Source of the DNA: an uncultured Bacilli bacterium
Lineage (GTDB): Bacteria > Bacillota_I > Bacilli_A > RF39 > UBA660
Assembly: GCA_934085595.1 (NCBI GenBank)
Contig: CAKOHK010000015.1
Span: 1 to 18,952 of the forward strand
Length of the DNA stretch: 18,952 nucleotides
Direction: 5' to 3'
A program made the translations under genes and the position numbers. Below are positions 1 to 5,813 of the stretch, piece by piece; positions within the stretch are counted from its first letter, which is position 1; every line of letters starts with the position of its first letter. The notes beneath the pieces are model-generated. The model searched no databases. It was not told the DNA's origin and saw only the letters and a list, made by a program, of their open reading frames with translations.

Positions 1-60
1 ATATTATTTCCTCCAATTTTATTATAACAAAAAATGTAGACAGTTTTTATGTGTCTACAT
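1..60 (-). promoter_or_regulatory. Promoter, palindromic operator and RBS of a leftward gene that starts just outside the window
   Basis: Read on the minus strand, this stretch holds an extended -10 element (TG-T-TATAAT; TATAAT at 26-21), then a GGAGG ribosome binding site at 14-10. Seven bases further would be an ATG whose last base lies one position left of the window. Upstream of the -10 is a perfect 9-bp inverted repeat, ATGTAGACA (34-42) and TGTCTACAT (52-60), separated by 9 bases. The -35 position falls between its arms, so a bound dimer should block RNA polymerase. The TACA/TGTA core recalls BlaI/MecI/CopY-class operators, but that is only a resemblance. The gene itself is not in the window. 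Confidence 0.7.
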
Positions 61-61
61 T

Positions 62-571
62 TATCTTACAAGTTCAATATATGATAGTAGTGATGGGTTT
101 AATTTTATTGGATACAGATTTGTGTTTAAAAATAATAAGATGATTATTAAATATAATAAGAAAACTTTTAAAAGAGTAGTTTCTAATCTTAAATATAAAA
201 AGCATTATGATTATAAGGGGTATATATTAAGTAGATCTAGTTATAAAGGGTATTTTATTAAAACTAATACTAGATTTAATTCTTCTTATAAAAACTTTAA
301 TATTATTAGTTTTAATGATAAGTGTAAGTGTTTAGATATTTATTATAAAGATTATGTTATATTTTATAAGTTTGGTAGTAGTTATTTTGTATTTGATAGA
401 AGTGCTTATATTATTTGTTCTTTGCTTAAGTATAAATATATTAAGAAGAGTTATTGTTATAGTGTTAAGAGATATATTGATATTAAAGATATACTTAGAA
501 TTAATAAGATTAATTTTGTTACTGTTAGTGGTAATAATTTTGAAGAAGAAGTTTTTGATGGTAGTTGTTAG
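62..571 (+). pseudogene. 5'-truncated reverse transcriptase fragment (DGR-like RT thumb plus MutS-I-like tail)
   Basis: The frame is open from the window edge to a TAG at 569-571, but recognisable similarity begins only near 62 and no ATG with an RBS precedes it. The first residues read SSDGFNFIGYRF followed by NNKMIIKYNKKTFKR, the FLGY-type end of the RT palm running into the basic thumb. SSYKGYFIKTN then resembles the S-Y-x-G-[YW] C-terminal block of diversity-generating-retroelement (DGR) and related RTs. The last about 70 residues contain DYVIFYKFGSSYFVFDRSA, which matches the pattern of MutS domain I (FY-x-x-G-x-x-Y-x-x-F-x-x-x-A). MutS-like modules are known DGR accessories. The catalytic YxDD half is absent, so the protein cannot polymerise. 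A GTG at 122 could start a 149-residue product, but no convincing SD supports it. RT identity is fairly likely; the DGR class and MutS tail are inferences. Confidence 0.55.
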
Positions 572-633
572 GTGACTATTTTTTATTTGGAATAATATAT
601 GTATAGTTTAGATATACATATGAGAACATTTAT

Positions 634-662
634 TTGACATTTTATGGTTTATGTGATATAAT
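634..662 (+). promoter_or_regulatory. Strong sigma-A promoter for the paralog operon
   Basis: TTGACA at 634-639, a 17-bp spacer and TATAAT at 657-662 with an extended TG at 654-655 form a near-consensus vegetative promoter. Transcription should begin near 669. This rules out the ATG at 663 as a start and supports the ATG at 690 behind GGGGG. Confidence 0.85.
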
Positions 663-689
663 ATGGCTATATTTAAGGGGGAATGGGAA

Positions 690-1343
690 ATGAGTTTATT
701 TAATAAAATTGGTAGAAAGTTATACGTTGCTTTTGGTTATGACAAGTATGATAAAGAAAAAATTAATAATATTAAAAAGTTTAATAATGTTGATAGGTTA
801 AAATCAGAGAAAGAGTTGTTGGATACTCTTAAATGGGAGTCAATAAATAATATAGCATTTGCGGTGTTCATTTCTTTGCTTAGTCCTTTTGTAATAAGTG
901 CCTTACCGGCAAGTACACTTACAATTGTATTTCGTTATGTAATTGATCTGTGTATCGGAGTAATTATTGGTGCATCTGTACCAAGATTACTTACTTTACC
1001 TTCTGCAAAAAAAGAAATTGATGAATTAATTAAAAAAGAAACTGCTAAAGAAAAACATGAAAAAGATAATTTAATAGATGAGCTTGCAATTAAAGAAGTA
1101 AGAATGCCTAAACATGATTATAGTTTAAGTTATAGTGATGGTAAAAATGTTAATGTTAGTTTTAATGATCTTGTTAATACTCTTAGTGCCCAAGAATTAA
1201 AGGTACTTAAGAATAAAATGGATGTTTTAAATGATTACTTTAAGTATGCTAAAGCTAATAGAGAACGTGGATTATATAATGAAGATACTATTAGTACTGA
1301 ATTAAATGATGATGTTACATTAAGTGTAAGATATAAGTTTTAA
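690..1343 (+). CDS. Two-TM membrane protein of unknown function, paralog 1
   Basis: A 217-residue protein that I do not recognise. It has a basic, partly amphipathic N-terminus (1-50), a hydrophobic hairpin with segments at about 53-72 and 77-97, a charged Lys/Glu helical stretch (about 105-130) and a soluble C-terminal domain containing MPKHDYSLSYSDG and the helix AQELKVLKNKMDVLNDYFK. The start is the ATG at 690, 8 bases after GGGGG (677-681); the in-frame ATG at 663 lies upstream of the expected transcript start. The next gene is a paralog beginning 14 bases after the stop. The C-terminal 90 residues are nearly identical between the two, while the membrane halves differ. The TM-coding part here uses GCG, CCG, CTG, GCC, ATC and TTC codons that are rare in the rest of the gene, hinting at a mosaic origin. 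The topology (two TMs, cytosolic C-terminal domain) is inferred. Confidence 0.85.
   Translation: MSLFNKIGRKLYVAFGYDKYDKEKINNIKKFNNVDRLKSEKELLDTLKWESINNIAFAVFISLLSPFVISALPASTLTIVFRYVIDLCIGVIIGASVPRLLTLPSAKKEIDELIKKETAKEKHEKDNLIDELAIKEVRMPKHDYSLSYSDGKNVNVSFNDLVNTLSAQELKVLKNKMDVLNDYFKYAKANRERGLYNEDTISTELNDDVTLSVRYKF
1071..1343 (+). repeat. Tandem homology block, copy 1 (C-terminal domain of paralog 1)
   Basis: This 273-bp block matches 1727-1999 closely at DNA level, including long identical runs such as those around 1208-1240 and 1245-1300, and without gaps. It encodes residues 128-217. Substitutions are of mixed type, not A-specific, so they do not look like retroelement mutagenesis. Recent duplication or gene conversion fits. 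Confidence 0.85.
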
Positions 1344-1357
1344 TAATGGGGGCTAAA

Positions 1358-1999
1358 ATGAATATAAAGAATAAATTGTATAGTATTTTGGGTTTTGAAA
1401 AATTGATAAATACTGATTATCTTAAGAAAGTGGATAATTGTAGTAAGATTGATATGCTTAATACGTTATTAGAATTGTGTTCATCTAATATACAAAGTGC
1501 TGTTTATATGATGCTTTGTTCAACTGTTCTTTTGTGTTCTAGCTTTATTTTAAAAATTAATGCTACTGGAACATTTATTAATGTTGCAAGTATTATTTCA
1601 TTTATTGGTGCAGCAGTAGGAATGACTGCTGGTACGCTTAACAGTTTGTGTGAATCGTTTAAAATACGTAAACTTGAAGAATTAATTAAGAAAGAGAAAG
1701 TTAAAGAGAATAATGAAAAAAATAAACTTATAGATGAACTAGCAGTTAAAGAAGTAAGAATGCCTAAACATGATTATAGTTTATGCTATAGTGATGGTAA
1801 GAGTGCTGATGTTAGTTTTAATGAACTTGTTAATACTCTTAGTGTTCAAGAGTTAAAAGTACTTAAGAATAAAATGGATGTTTTAAATGATTACTATAAG
1901 TATGCTAAAGCTAATAGAGAACGTGGATTATATAATGAAGATACTATTAGTACTGAGTTAAATGATGAAGTAACATTAAGTGTAAGGTATAAGTTTTAA
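1358..1999 (+). CDS. Two-TM membrane protein of unknown function, paralog 2
   Basis: A 213-residue paralog of the preceding gene with the same layout: a short N-terminal helix region, hydrophobic segments at about 46-66 and 72-93, a charged coiled-coil-like stretch at about 104-124 and the conserved C-terminal domain with MPKHDYSLCYSDG. The ATG at 1358 is chosen because GGGGG at 1348-1352 stands 5 bases upstream; the ATG at 1346 overlaps that SD. The membrane half shares little sequence with paralog 1 and is richer in Cys and Ser, whereas the last 90 residues differ at only about ten positions. This suggests a common soluble domain, perhaps for a shared partner or hetero-oligomer, carried on different membrane anchors. 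The function is unknown. Confidence 0.85.
   Translation: MNIKNKLYSILGFEKLINTDYLKKVDNCSKIDMLNTLLELCSSNIQSAVYMMLCSTVLLCSSFILKINATGTFINVASIISFIGAAVGMTAGTLNSLCESFKIRKLEELIKKEKVKENNEKNKLIDELAVKEVRMPKHDYSLCYSDGKSADVSFNELVNTLSVQELKVLKNKMDVLNDYYKYAKANRERGLYNEDTISTELNDEVTLSVRYKF
1727..1999 (+). repeat. Tandem homology block, copy 2 (C-terminal domain of paralog 2)
   Basis: Second copy of the 273-bp block described at 1071-1343, encoding residues 124-213 of paralog 2. The start-to-start distance between copies is 656 bp. Recombination between them would delete one gene and leave a single chimeric paralog. Confidence 0.85.
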
Positions 2000-2001
2000 T
2001 T

Positions 2002-2193
2002 ATGAATATAGATATTAGTAGACTTAGAAAAGATATTTATGATTATTATACTAGTGCTTTCTTTTGTGGCTTTGGTGCAGCAATAATAGAACTTAGTGAT
2101 ATATATAAATATAGTGATGAAGAAATAGTTAATCTTGCGATTACTCTTGGATTTAATATTGATAATTATATTATAGACTCATATGAATTATAA
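2002..2193 (+). CDS. Small hypothetical protein, last gene of the paralog operon
   Basis: A 63-residue acidic protein beginning 2 bases after the previous stop (TAA-TT-ATG), so it is probably translated by coupling; no separate SD is visible. It has an N-terminal helix (ISRLRKDIYDYYTSAFFCG), a short hydrophobic Gly/Ala patch (FGAAIIEL) and a C-terminal SDEEIVNLAITLGFNI motif. The composition resembles short hypothetical proteins of uncultured Bacillota of the form LRxDLxDYYGTA...SDEELIxIAxxxGFDL, recalled from memory and not verified. It has no TM or catalytic motif. The tight spacing and shared terminator tie it to the two membrane paralogs. The function is unknown. Confidence 0.75.
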   Translation: MNIDISRLRKDIYDYYTSAFFCGFGAAIIELSDIYKYSDEEIVNLAITLGFNIDNYIIDSYEL

Positions 2194-2212
2194 ACTTTAT
2201 ATGAGTTTTTTT
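2177..2212 (+). terminator. Rho-independent terminator of the paralog operon
   Basis: The arms 2177-2187 and 2196-2206 pair over 11 bp with a single G-T wobble across an 8-base loop, followed by a T-run at 2206-2212. The upstream arm includes the last codons and the stop region of the 63-residue gene. Confidence 0.8.
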
Positions 2213-2222
2213 ATTACATTTT

Positions 2223-2263
2223 TTAGCACTTAATGTTGACAAGTGCTAAAAAGTTAGTATAAT
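2223..2263 (+). promoter_or_regulatory. CIRCE operator overlapping the htpG promoter (HrcA site)
   Basis: TTAGCACTT (2223-2231), nine bases, then AAGTGCTAA (2241-2249) is a perfect inverted repeat with the exact CIRCE geometry and a one-base variation per arm from the classical TTAGCACTC/GAGTGCTAA. The -35 TTGACA (2236-2241) lies inside it, and the -10 TATAAT is at 2258-2263 after 16 bp. HrcA bound here should block transcription and release on heat or misfolding stress. The hrcA gene is not in the window. Confidence 0.93.
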
Positions 2264-2283
2264 AATATTTGGAAGGTGATGAA

Positions 2284-4089
2284 ATGAAACAATTTAAAAG
2301 TGAATCTAAAAAGTTACTTGATATGATGATTAATTCTGTTTATACAAATAGAGAAATATTTTTAAGAGAATTATTATCAAATGCTAGTGATGCATTAGAT
2401 AAATTGTATTATAAGAGTTTAACTGATAAGAGTCTTAAAGTTAGAAAGAATGATTTAGAAATATTAATTAATATTTCTAAAGATGATAGAACTATAACTA
2501 TTAGTGATAATGGTATAGGAATGGATGAAAAGGAACTTGAAAATAATTTAGGTACTATTGCTAAAAGTGGTTCTTTTGATTTTAAAAATGAAAATGATAA
2601 AAAGAAAGATATTAATATAATAGGACAATTTGGAGTTGGATTTTATTCTGCTTTTATGGTTAGTGATGAGGTAAGTGTTTTATCTAAAACTAGTGATAGT
2701 GATGCTTATCTATGGAAAAGTAGCGGTTCTCTTGGATATAATATAACTAAAAGTGAAAAAGATAGTAGAGGAACAAGTATTACTTTACATATTAAAGAAG
2801 GGGAAGAATATGATAAATATTTAGAAGTATCATATATTAAAAATCTAATAGTTAAATATTCTAATTATATTACTTATCCTATTAAAATAGATAATGAAAC
2901 TATTAATAGTATGATTCCTTTATGGAATAAGAATAAAAATAAAATAACTAGCGAAGAATATAATAATTTCTATATGGATAAGTTTAATGATTATAATGAA
3001 CCATTAAAAGTAATACATTATAATGTAGAGGGGTTATGTAGTTATAGGAGTATACTATTTATACCTTCTAAAGTATCATATGATTATTATACTAAAGAAT
3101 ATAAGAAGGGACTTAGTTTATATTCTAATGGTGTGTTAATTATGGATAAGTGTGAGGAGTTATTACCAGATTATTATAGTTTTGTTAAGGGTGTTGTTGA
3201 TAGTGATGATTTAAGCTTAAATATATCACGTGAAACACTTCAGAATGATAAGAAAGTATCTCAAATAGCTAAAAGTATAGAAAGTAAAATACATAAAGAA
3301 CTTATTAATATGTTAAATGAAGATAGAGATAAATATATAGAGTTCTTTAAAGAGTTTGGTACTCAAATTAAGTATGGAATATATAATAACTTTGGCTTAG
3401 ATAAAGATAAACTTGAAGATTTATTATTATTTTATTCATCTAAAGAAGGTAAGTATGTAACTTTAAAAGAATATGTGGATAATATGATAGAATCTCAAGA
3501 TAAAATATATTATGCTTGCGGTGAATCTAATGATAGAATTGATAATATGCCTCAAGTAGAACAAGTTAAGAATAAGAAATATGATATATTATATTTGACA
3601 AATTATGTAGATGAGTTTGCTATTAAAGCATTAATGAAATATGAAGATAAAGAGTTTGTTAATGTATGTAATAGTAATGTTGATTTAGATAGTGAAGAGG
3701 AAAAGGAAGAAGTAAATAAATATAATTTGGATAATAAAGATATAATAGAGGCTATTAAAGAAACATTAACTGATATTAAAGATGCTAGATTTACAAATAA
3801 ACTTAATAATAATGCTGTATGTTTGACTACTGAGGGTGAATTATCTACAGAAATGGCTAAAGTAATTAATAGAATGCCTGGTAGTGAGAAAATTAATGCT
3901 GATTTAGTATTTGAAATTAATAAGAATCATAAAATAGCAGGTAAACTTAAAGAACTTTATAATAATGATAAAGATGAGTTTAATAAGTATATTAAAGTAT
4001 TATATGCTGAAGCAAGATTAACTTCAGGTCTTGAAGTAAGTAATCCTAATGAAATTAGTAATATAATAGCTGATATTATGTGTAAGTAA
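2284..4089 (+). CDS. htpG: HtpG, Hsp90-family molecular chaperone
   Basis: A 601-residue cytosolic ATP-dependent chaperone of normal family length. The N-terminal GHKL ATPase shows FLRELLSNASDALDK (catalytic Glu29, Asn33), DNGIGM (75-80) and GQFGVGF (114-120). The middle domain carries YSNGVLIMDKCEELLPDYYSF (shown as a family signature) and NISRETLQND with the conserved Arg that contacts ATP phosphate. The C-terminal part is the less conserved dimerisation domain. The ATG at 2284 is used because GGAAGGTGAT (2271-2280) precedes it; the TTG at 2269 would coincide with the transcript start. It is controlled by the CIRCE element just upstream, unlike B. subtilis htpG, which is outside the HrcA regulon. 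No terminator is visible before the next gene, so co-transcription is possible. Confidence 0.97.
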   Translation: MKQFKSESKKLLDMMINSVYTNREIFLRELLSNASDALDKLYYKSLTDKSLKVRKNDLEILINISKDDRTITISDNGIGMDEKELENNLGTIAKSGSFDFKNENDKKKDINIIGQFGVGFYSAFMVSDEVSVLSKTSDSDAYLWKSSGSLGYNITKSEKDSRGTSITLHIKEGEEYDKYLEVSYIKNLIVKYSNYITYPIKIDNETINSMIPLWNKNKNKITSEEYNNFYMDKFNDYNEPLKVIHYNVEGLCSYRSILFIPSKVSYDYYTKEYKKGLSLYSNGVLIMDKCEELLPDYYSFVKGVVDSDDLSLNISRETLQNDKKVSQIAKSIESKIHKELINMLNEDRDKYIEFFKEFGTQIKYGIYNNFGLDKDKLEDLLLFYSSKEGKYVTLKEYVDNMIESQDKIYYACGESNDRIDNMPQVEQVKNKKYDILYLTNYVDEFAIKALMKYEDKEFVNVCNSNVDLDSEEEKEEVNKYNLDNKDIIEAIKETLTDIKDARFTNKLNNNAVCLTTEGELSTEMAKVINRMPGSEKINADLVFEINKNHKIAGKLKELYNNDKDEFNKYIKVLYAEARLTSGLEVSNPNEISNIIADIMCK

Positions 4090-4140
4090 AATGTATGAAT
4101 AATTTTATATTTATTTGTCATAATAATTGTGGAGGATGTT

Positions 4141-4578
4141 ATGATAGAAAATATAGAACTTTTGCAGTTTATTTATGAAAATGCTGAGATGGGTAAGTAT
4201 ACTACTACTTTATTACTTAATATTCTTAAAGAGAAAGAAAATAAGATTAAAGGTCTTCTTCAAACTGAAATTAAAGAATATGAAAAACATATGATGTATG
4301 CTCTGAAGATACTTAAAAAGTATAAAGAGAAAGCACAGGGTACGAGTCAGATGAGTAAAATTAGTAGCAAAATAGGTATTAATTTAGAAACTATTAAAGA
4401 TAATAGTGATAGCGCTCTTGCTCAAATGATAGTACAAGGGCTTACTATGGGGTCAACAAGTTTGACTAGTAAAATTAATAAGTATGAGGGAGTAGCTGAT
4501 AGAAAGATACTTAAAATAGCAAAAGATTATCTTAAATATTTAAAAGTTGAAATTGATAGATTGAGTAAATATATGTAA
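4141..4578 (+). CDS. Small all-helical hypothetical protein
   Basis: A 145-residue soluble protein, predicted to be almost entirely helical and rich in Lys/Glu. It begins ENIELLQFIYENAEMGKYTT, followed by a long amphipathic helix (about 35-65), a central segment with AQMIVQGLTMG and a final helix. This pattern (N-terminal LL-x-[FY]-IY-[EQ]-NA-x-MG, central MIQG-x-x-MG) matches an uncharacterised Bacillota family of about 145 residues that I know only as hypothetical; a ferritin-like or four-helix fold is plausible, but the paired ExxH iron ligands are not evident. The ATG at 4141 follows GGAGG (4131-4135) with 5-base spacing. It lies 51 bp after htpG on the same strand with no terminator or clear promoter between, so it may be part of the heat-shock transcript. 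Confidence 0.8.
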   Translation: MIENIELLQFIYENAEMGKYTTTLLLNILKEKENKIKGLLQTEIKEYEKHMMYALKILKKYKEKAQGTSQMSKISSKIGINLETIKDNSDSALAQMIVQGLTMGSTSLTSKINKYEGVADRKILKIAKDYLKYLKVEIDRLSKYM

Positions 4579-4605
4579 TTGTTTACTCTTTTTATTTGAT
4601 ATTAT

Positions 4606-4653
4606 TTCAAAGTGCAAAAAAAATTATTCAAAGTGCAAAAATTGCACTTTGAA
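4606..4653 (+). promoter_or_regulatory. Tripartite operator array upstream of fic
   Basis: TTCAAAGTGCAA occurs at 4606-4617 and again at 4627-4638, 21 bp apart (two helical turns). Its inverse, TTGCACTTTGAA, lies at 4642-4653, so the last two form a perfect 12-bp inverted repeat with a 3-base centre. A fourth partial half-site TTGCAC (4655-4660) sits at the -35 position. The array adjoins the fic promoter and recurs inside the fic gene, so the C-terminal winged helix of the Fic protein is the natural candidate ligand. Confidence 0.8.
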
Positions 4654-4654
4654 A

Positions 4655-4682
4655 TTGCACGTATTACTAATTGTGGTATAAT
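4655..4682 (+). promoter_or_regulatory. Extended -10 promoter of fic
   Basis: TGG-TATAAT (4674-4682) is an extended -10. The -35 region TTGCAC (4655-4660, 16-bp spacer) is poor and overlaps an operator half-site, a layout suited to repression. Transcription should start near 4689, leaving a short leader before the ATG at 4706. Confidence 0.7.
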
Positions 4683-4705
4683 GTTAATAGTTGAGAGGTT
4701 TTATT

Positions 4706-5761
4706 ATGAGCGATAAAAATTGGAACTTGGAATTGCTAGAATATAAAAAAATAGGAGAACCAGATGAAGTTCAAAAAGCTAAAACATGGGAAACTGCGAT
4801 TGGACTTCAAGATGTAGATGGTCTTAAGCCATCTAAATATTTGATAGATACGGCTAAAGAACATATAGAAGGTAATATCAATTTAAAAGAAGTAGAGAAT
4901 AGAATTGATAAGTATTATAATGTTTTAGATAAAAGAAAAATAGAAGAGAGGGAAAATACAGAAGAAGCAGATAAAGTAGCTGTAAGAATAACAGAGTTAT
5001 TAAGTGATAAATCATTTAATTTTAATCCGACAGAATTAATAGGCATTCATCAGAGATTGTTTTCTGGGATATATAAACATGCTGGTAAAATAAGAAATTA
5101 TAATATGAGAAAAGATGAATGGATATTGAAAGGTGATACTGTTATATATGCTTCATATGAAACAATAATGGATTCATTACAATACGATTTTGAATTAGAA
5201 AAAAGCTTTTCATATAAAGGTTTATCATTAGAAGAAGCAATAAAACATTTATGTCTTTTTACATCAAATATTTGGCAAATTCATCCTTTTTGCGAAGGCA
5301 ATACTAGAACAACAGCTGTTTTTATTATTAAATATTTAAGAACATTTGGTTTTGATATAAATGATGATGTGTTTGCTAATAATTCGTGGTATTTTAGAAA
5401 TGCGTTAGTTAGAGCTAATTATAAAAACTTTGATAGCAATATTTTCGAAGATATTTCTTTTTTAGAAAAGTTTTTCTATAATTTATTAACAGATTCTAAT
5501 TATGAATTAAAAAATAGATATATACATATTGATTATAATCAAAGCGCAAATCAGGATTATTCAAAGTACAAAAATTGCACTTTGGAAGAAAGAGCAATTA
5601 TGAATGCTATTAAAAATAATCCAAAGATAAGTCAAAAAGAACTTGCTAATATGATTAATATATCATTAAGAACTGTTAAAACAAGAATGAGTAAAATGCA
5701 AGAAAATGGATTAATTACTAGGAAAAATGGTAAGCAAAAAGGTGAGTGGATTATTCTTTAA
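4706..5761 (+). CDS. Fic-domain AMP-transferase with VbhA-like N-terminus and C-terminal winged helix
   Basis: A 351-residue protein. Residues about 33-72 (GLQDVDGLKPS... and HIEGNINLKEV) resemble a VbhA-type antitoxin helix fused N-terminally; the strict [ST]xxxE[GN] inhibitory motif is not met because Lys stands where Ser/Thr is expected. The Fic core spans about 105-265, with a target-binding flap near 138-150 and the active-site motif HPFCEGNTRT (193-202) containing His193, the Glu and the Arg needed for nucleotide transfer from ATP to a hydroxyl. Residues about 293-351 form a MarR/LexA-like winged helix (ISQKELANMINISLRTVKTR, then ENGLITRKNGK). The ATG at 4706 follows GAGAGG (4693-4698). 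Fic enzymes usually AMPylate host or own-cell proteins. The winged helix and flanking operator repeats point to autoregulation. The gene stands alone between htpG and lipoprotein genes, so it is likely accessory. Confidence 0.92.
   Translation: MSDKNWNLELLEYKKIGEPDEVQKAKTWETAIGLQDVDGLKPSKYLIDTAKEHIEGNINLKEVENRIDKYYNVLDKRKIEERENTEEADKVAVRITELLSDKSFNFNPTELIGIHQRLFSGIYKHAGKIRNYNMRKDEWILKGDTVIYASYETIMDSLQYDFELEKSFSYKGLSLEEAIKHLCLFTSNIWQIHPFCEGNTRTTAVFIIKYLRTFGFDINDDVFANNSWYFRNALVRANYKNFDSNIFEDISFLEKFFYNLLTDSNYELKNRYIHIDYNQSANQDYSKYKNCTLEERAIMNAIKNNPKISQKELANMINISLRTVKTRMSKMQENGLITRKNGKQKGEWIIL
5538..5586 (+). promoter_or_regulatory. Intragenic copy of the fic operator array
   Basis: Within the codons for residues about 278-294, the promoter array is repeated: ATCAAAGCGCAA (5538-5549), TTCAAAGTACAA (5560-5571) and the inverse TTGCACTTTGGA (5575-5586). 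Positions 5556-5586 match 4623-4653 at 29 of 31 bases, with identical spacing of the inverted pair; the outer half-site is 22 rather than 21 bp away. The two arrays lie about 930 bp apart. Because one copy is non-coding and the other coding in a different register, shared protein coding cannot explain the match. A second repressor site (DNA looping or roadblock) is the leading inference. Confidence 0.72.
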
Positions 5762-5813
5762 ATAAACTAAAGACTTTTTGATGAAAATCTGATAAACTTA
5801 TAATAGGTGGAAT

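Noticed and set aside
354..575. A 73-residue open frame overlapping the RT relic
   Set aside because: Out-of-frame shadow with very hydrophobic Ile/Leu-rich low-complexity sequence, no RBS and no family signal.
1071..1999. The paralog C-terminal repeats as a DGR template/variable repeat pair
   Set aside because: Differences are of mixed type and not concentrated at adenines, and both copies lie in complete genes, so duplication or conversion is the better explanation.
5778..5804. TTGATG/TATAAT promoter for the lipoprotein
   Set aside because: The spacer is only 15 bp and the start would fall inside the RBS, 3 bases before the ATG, so it is likely chance.
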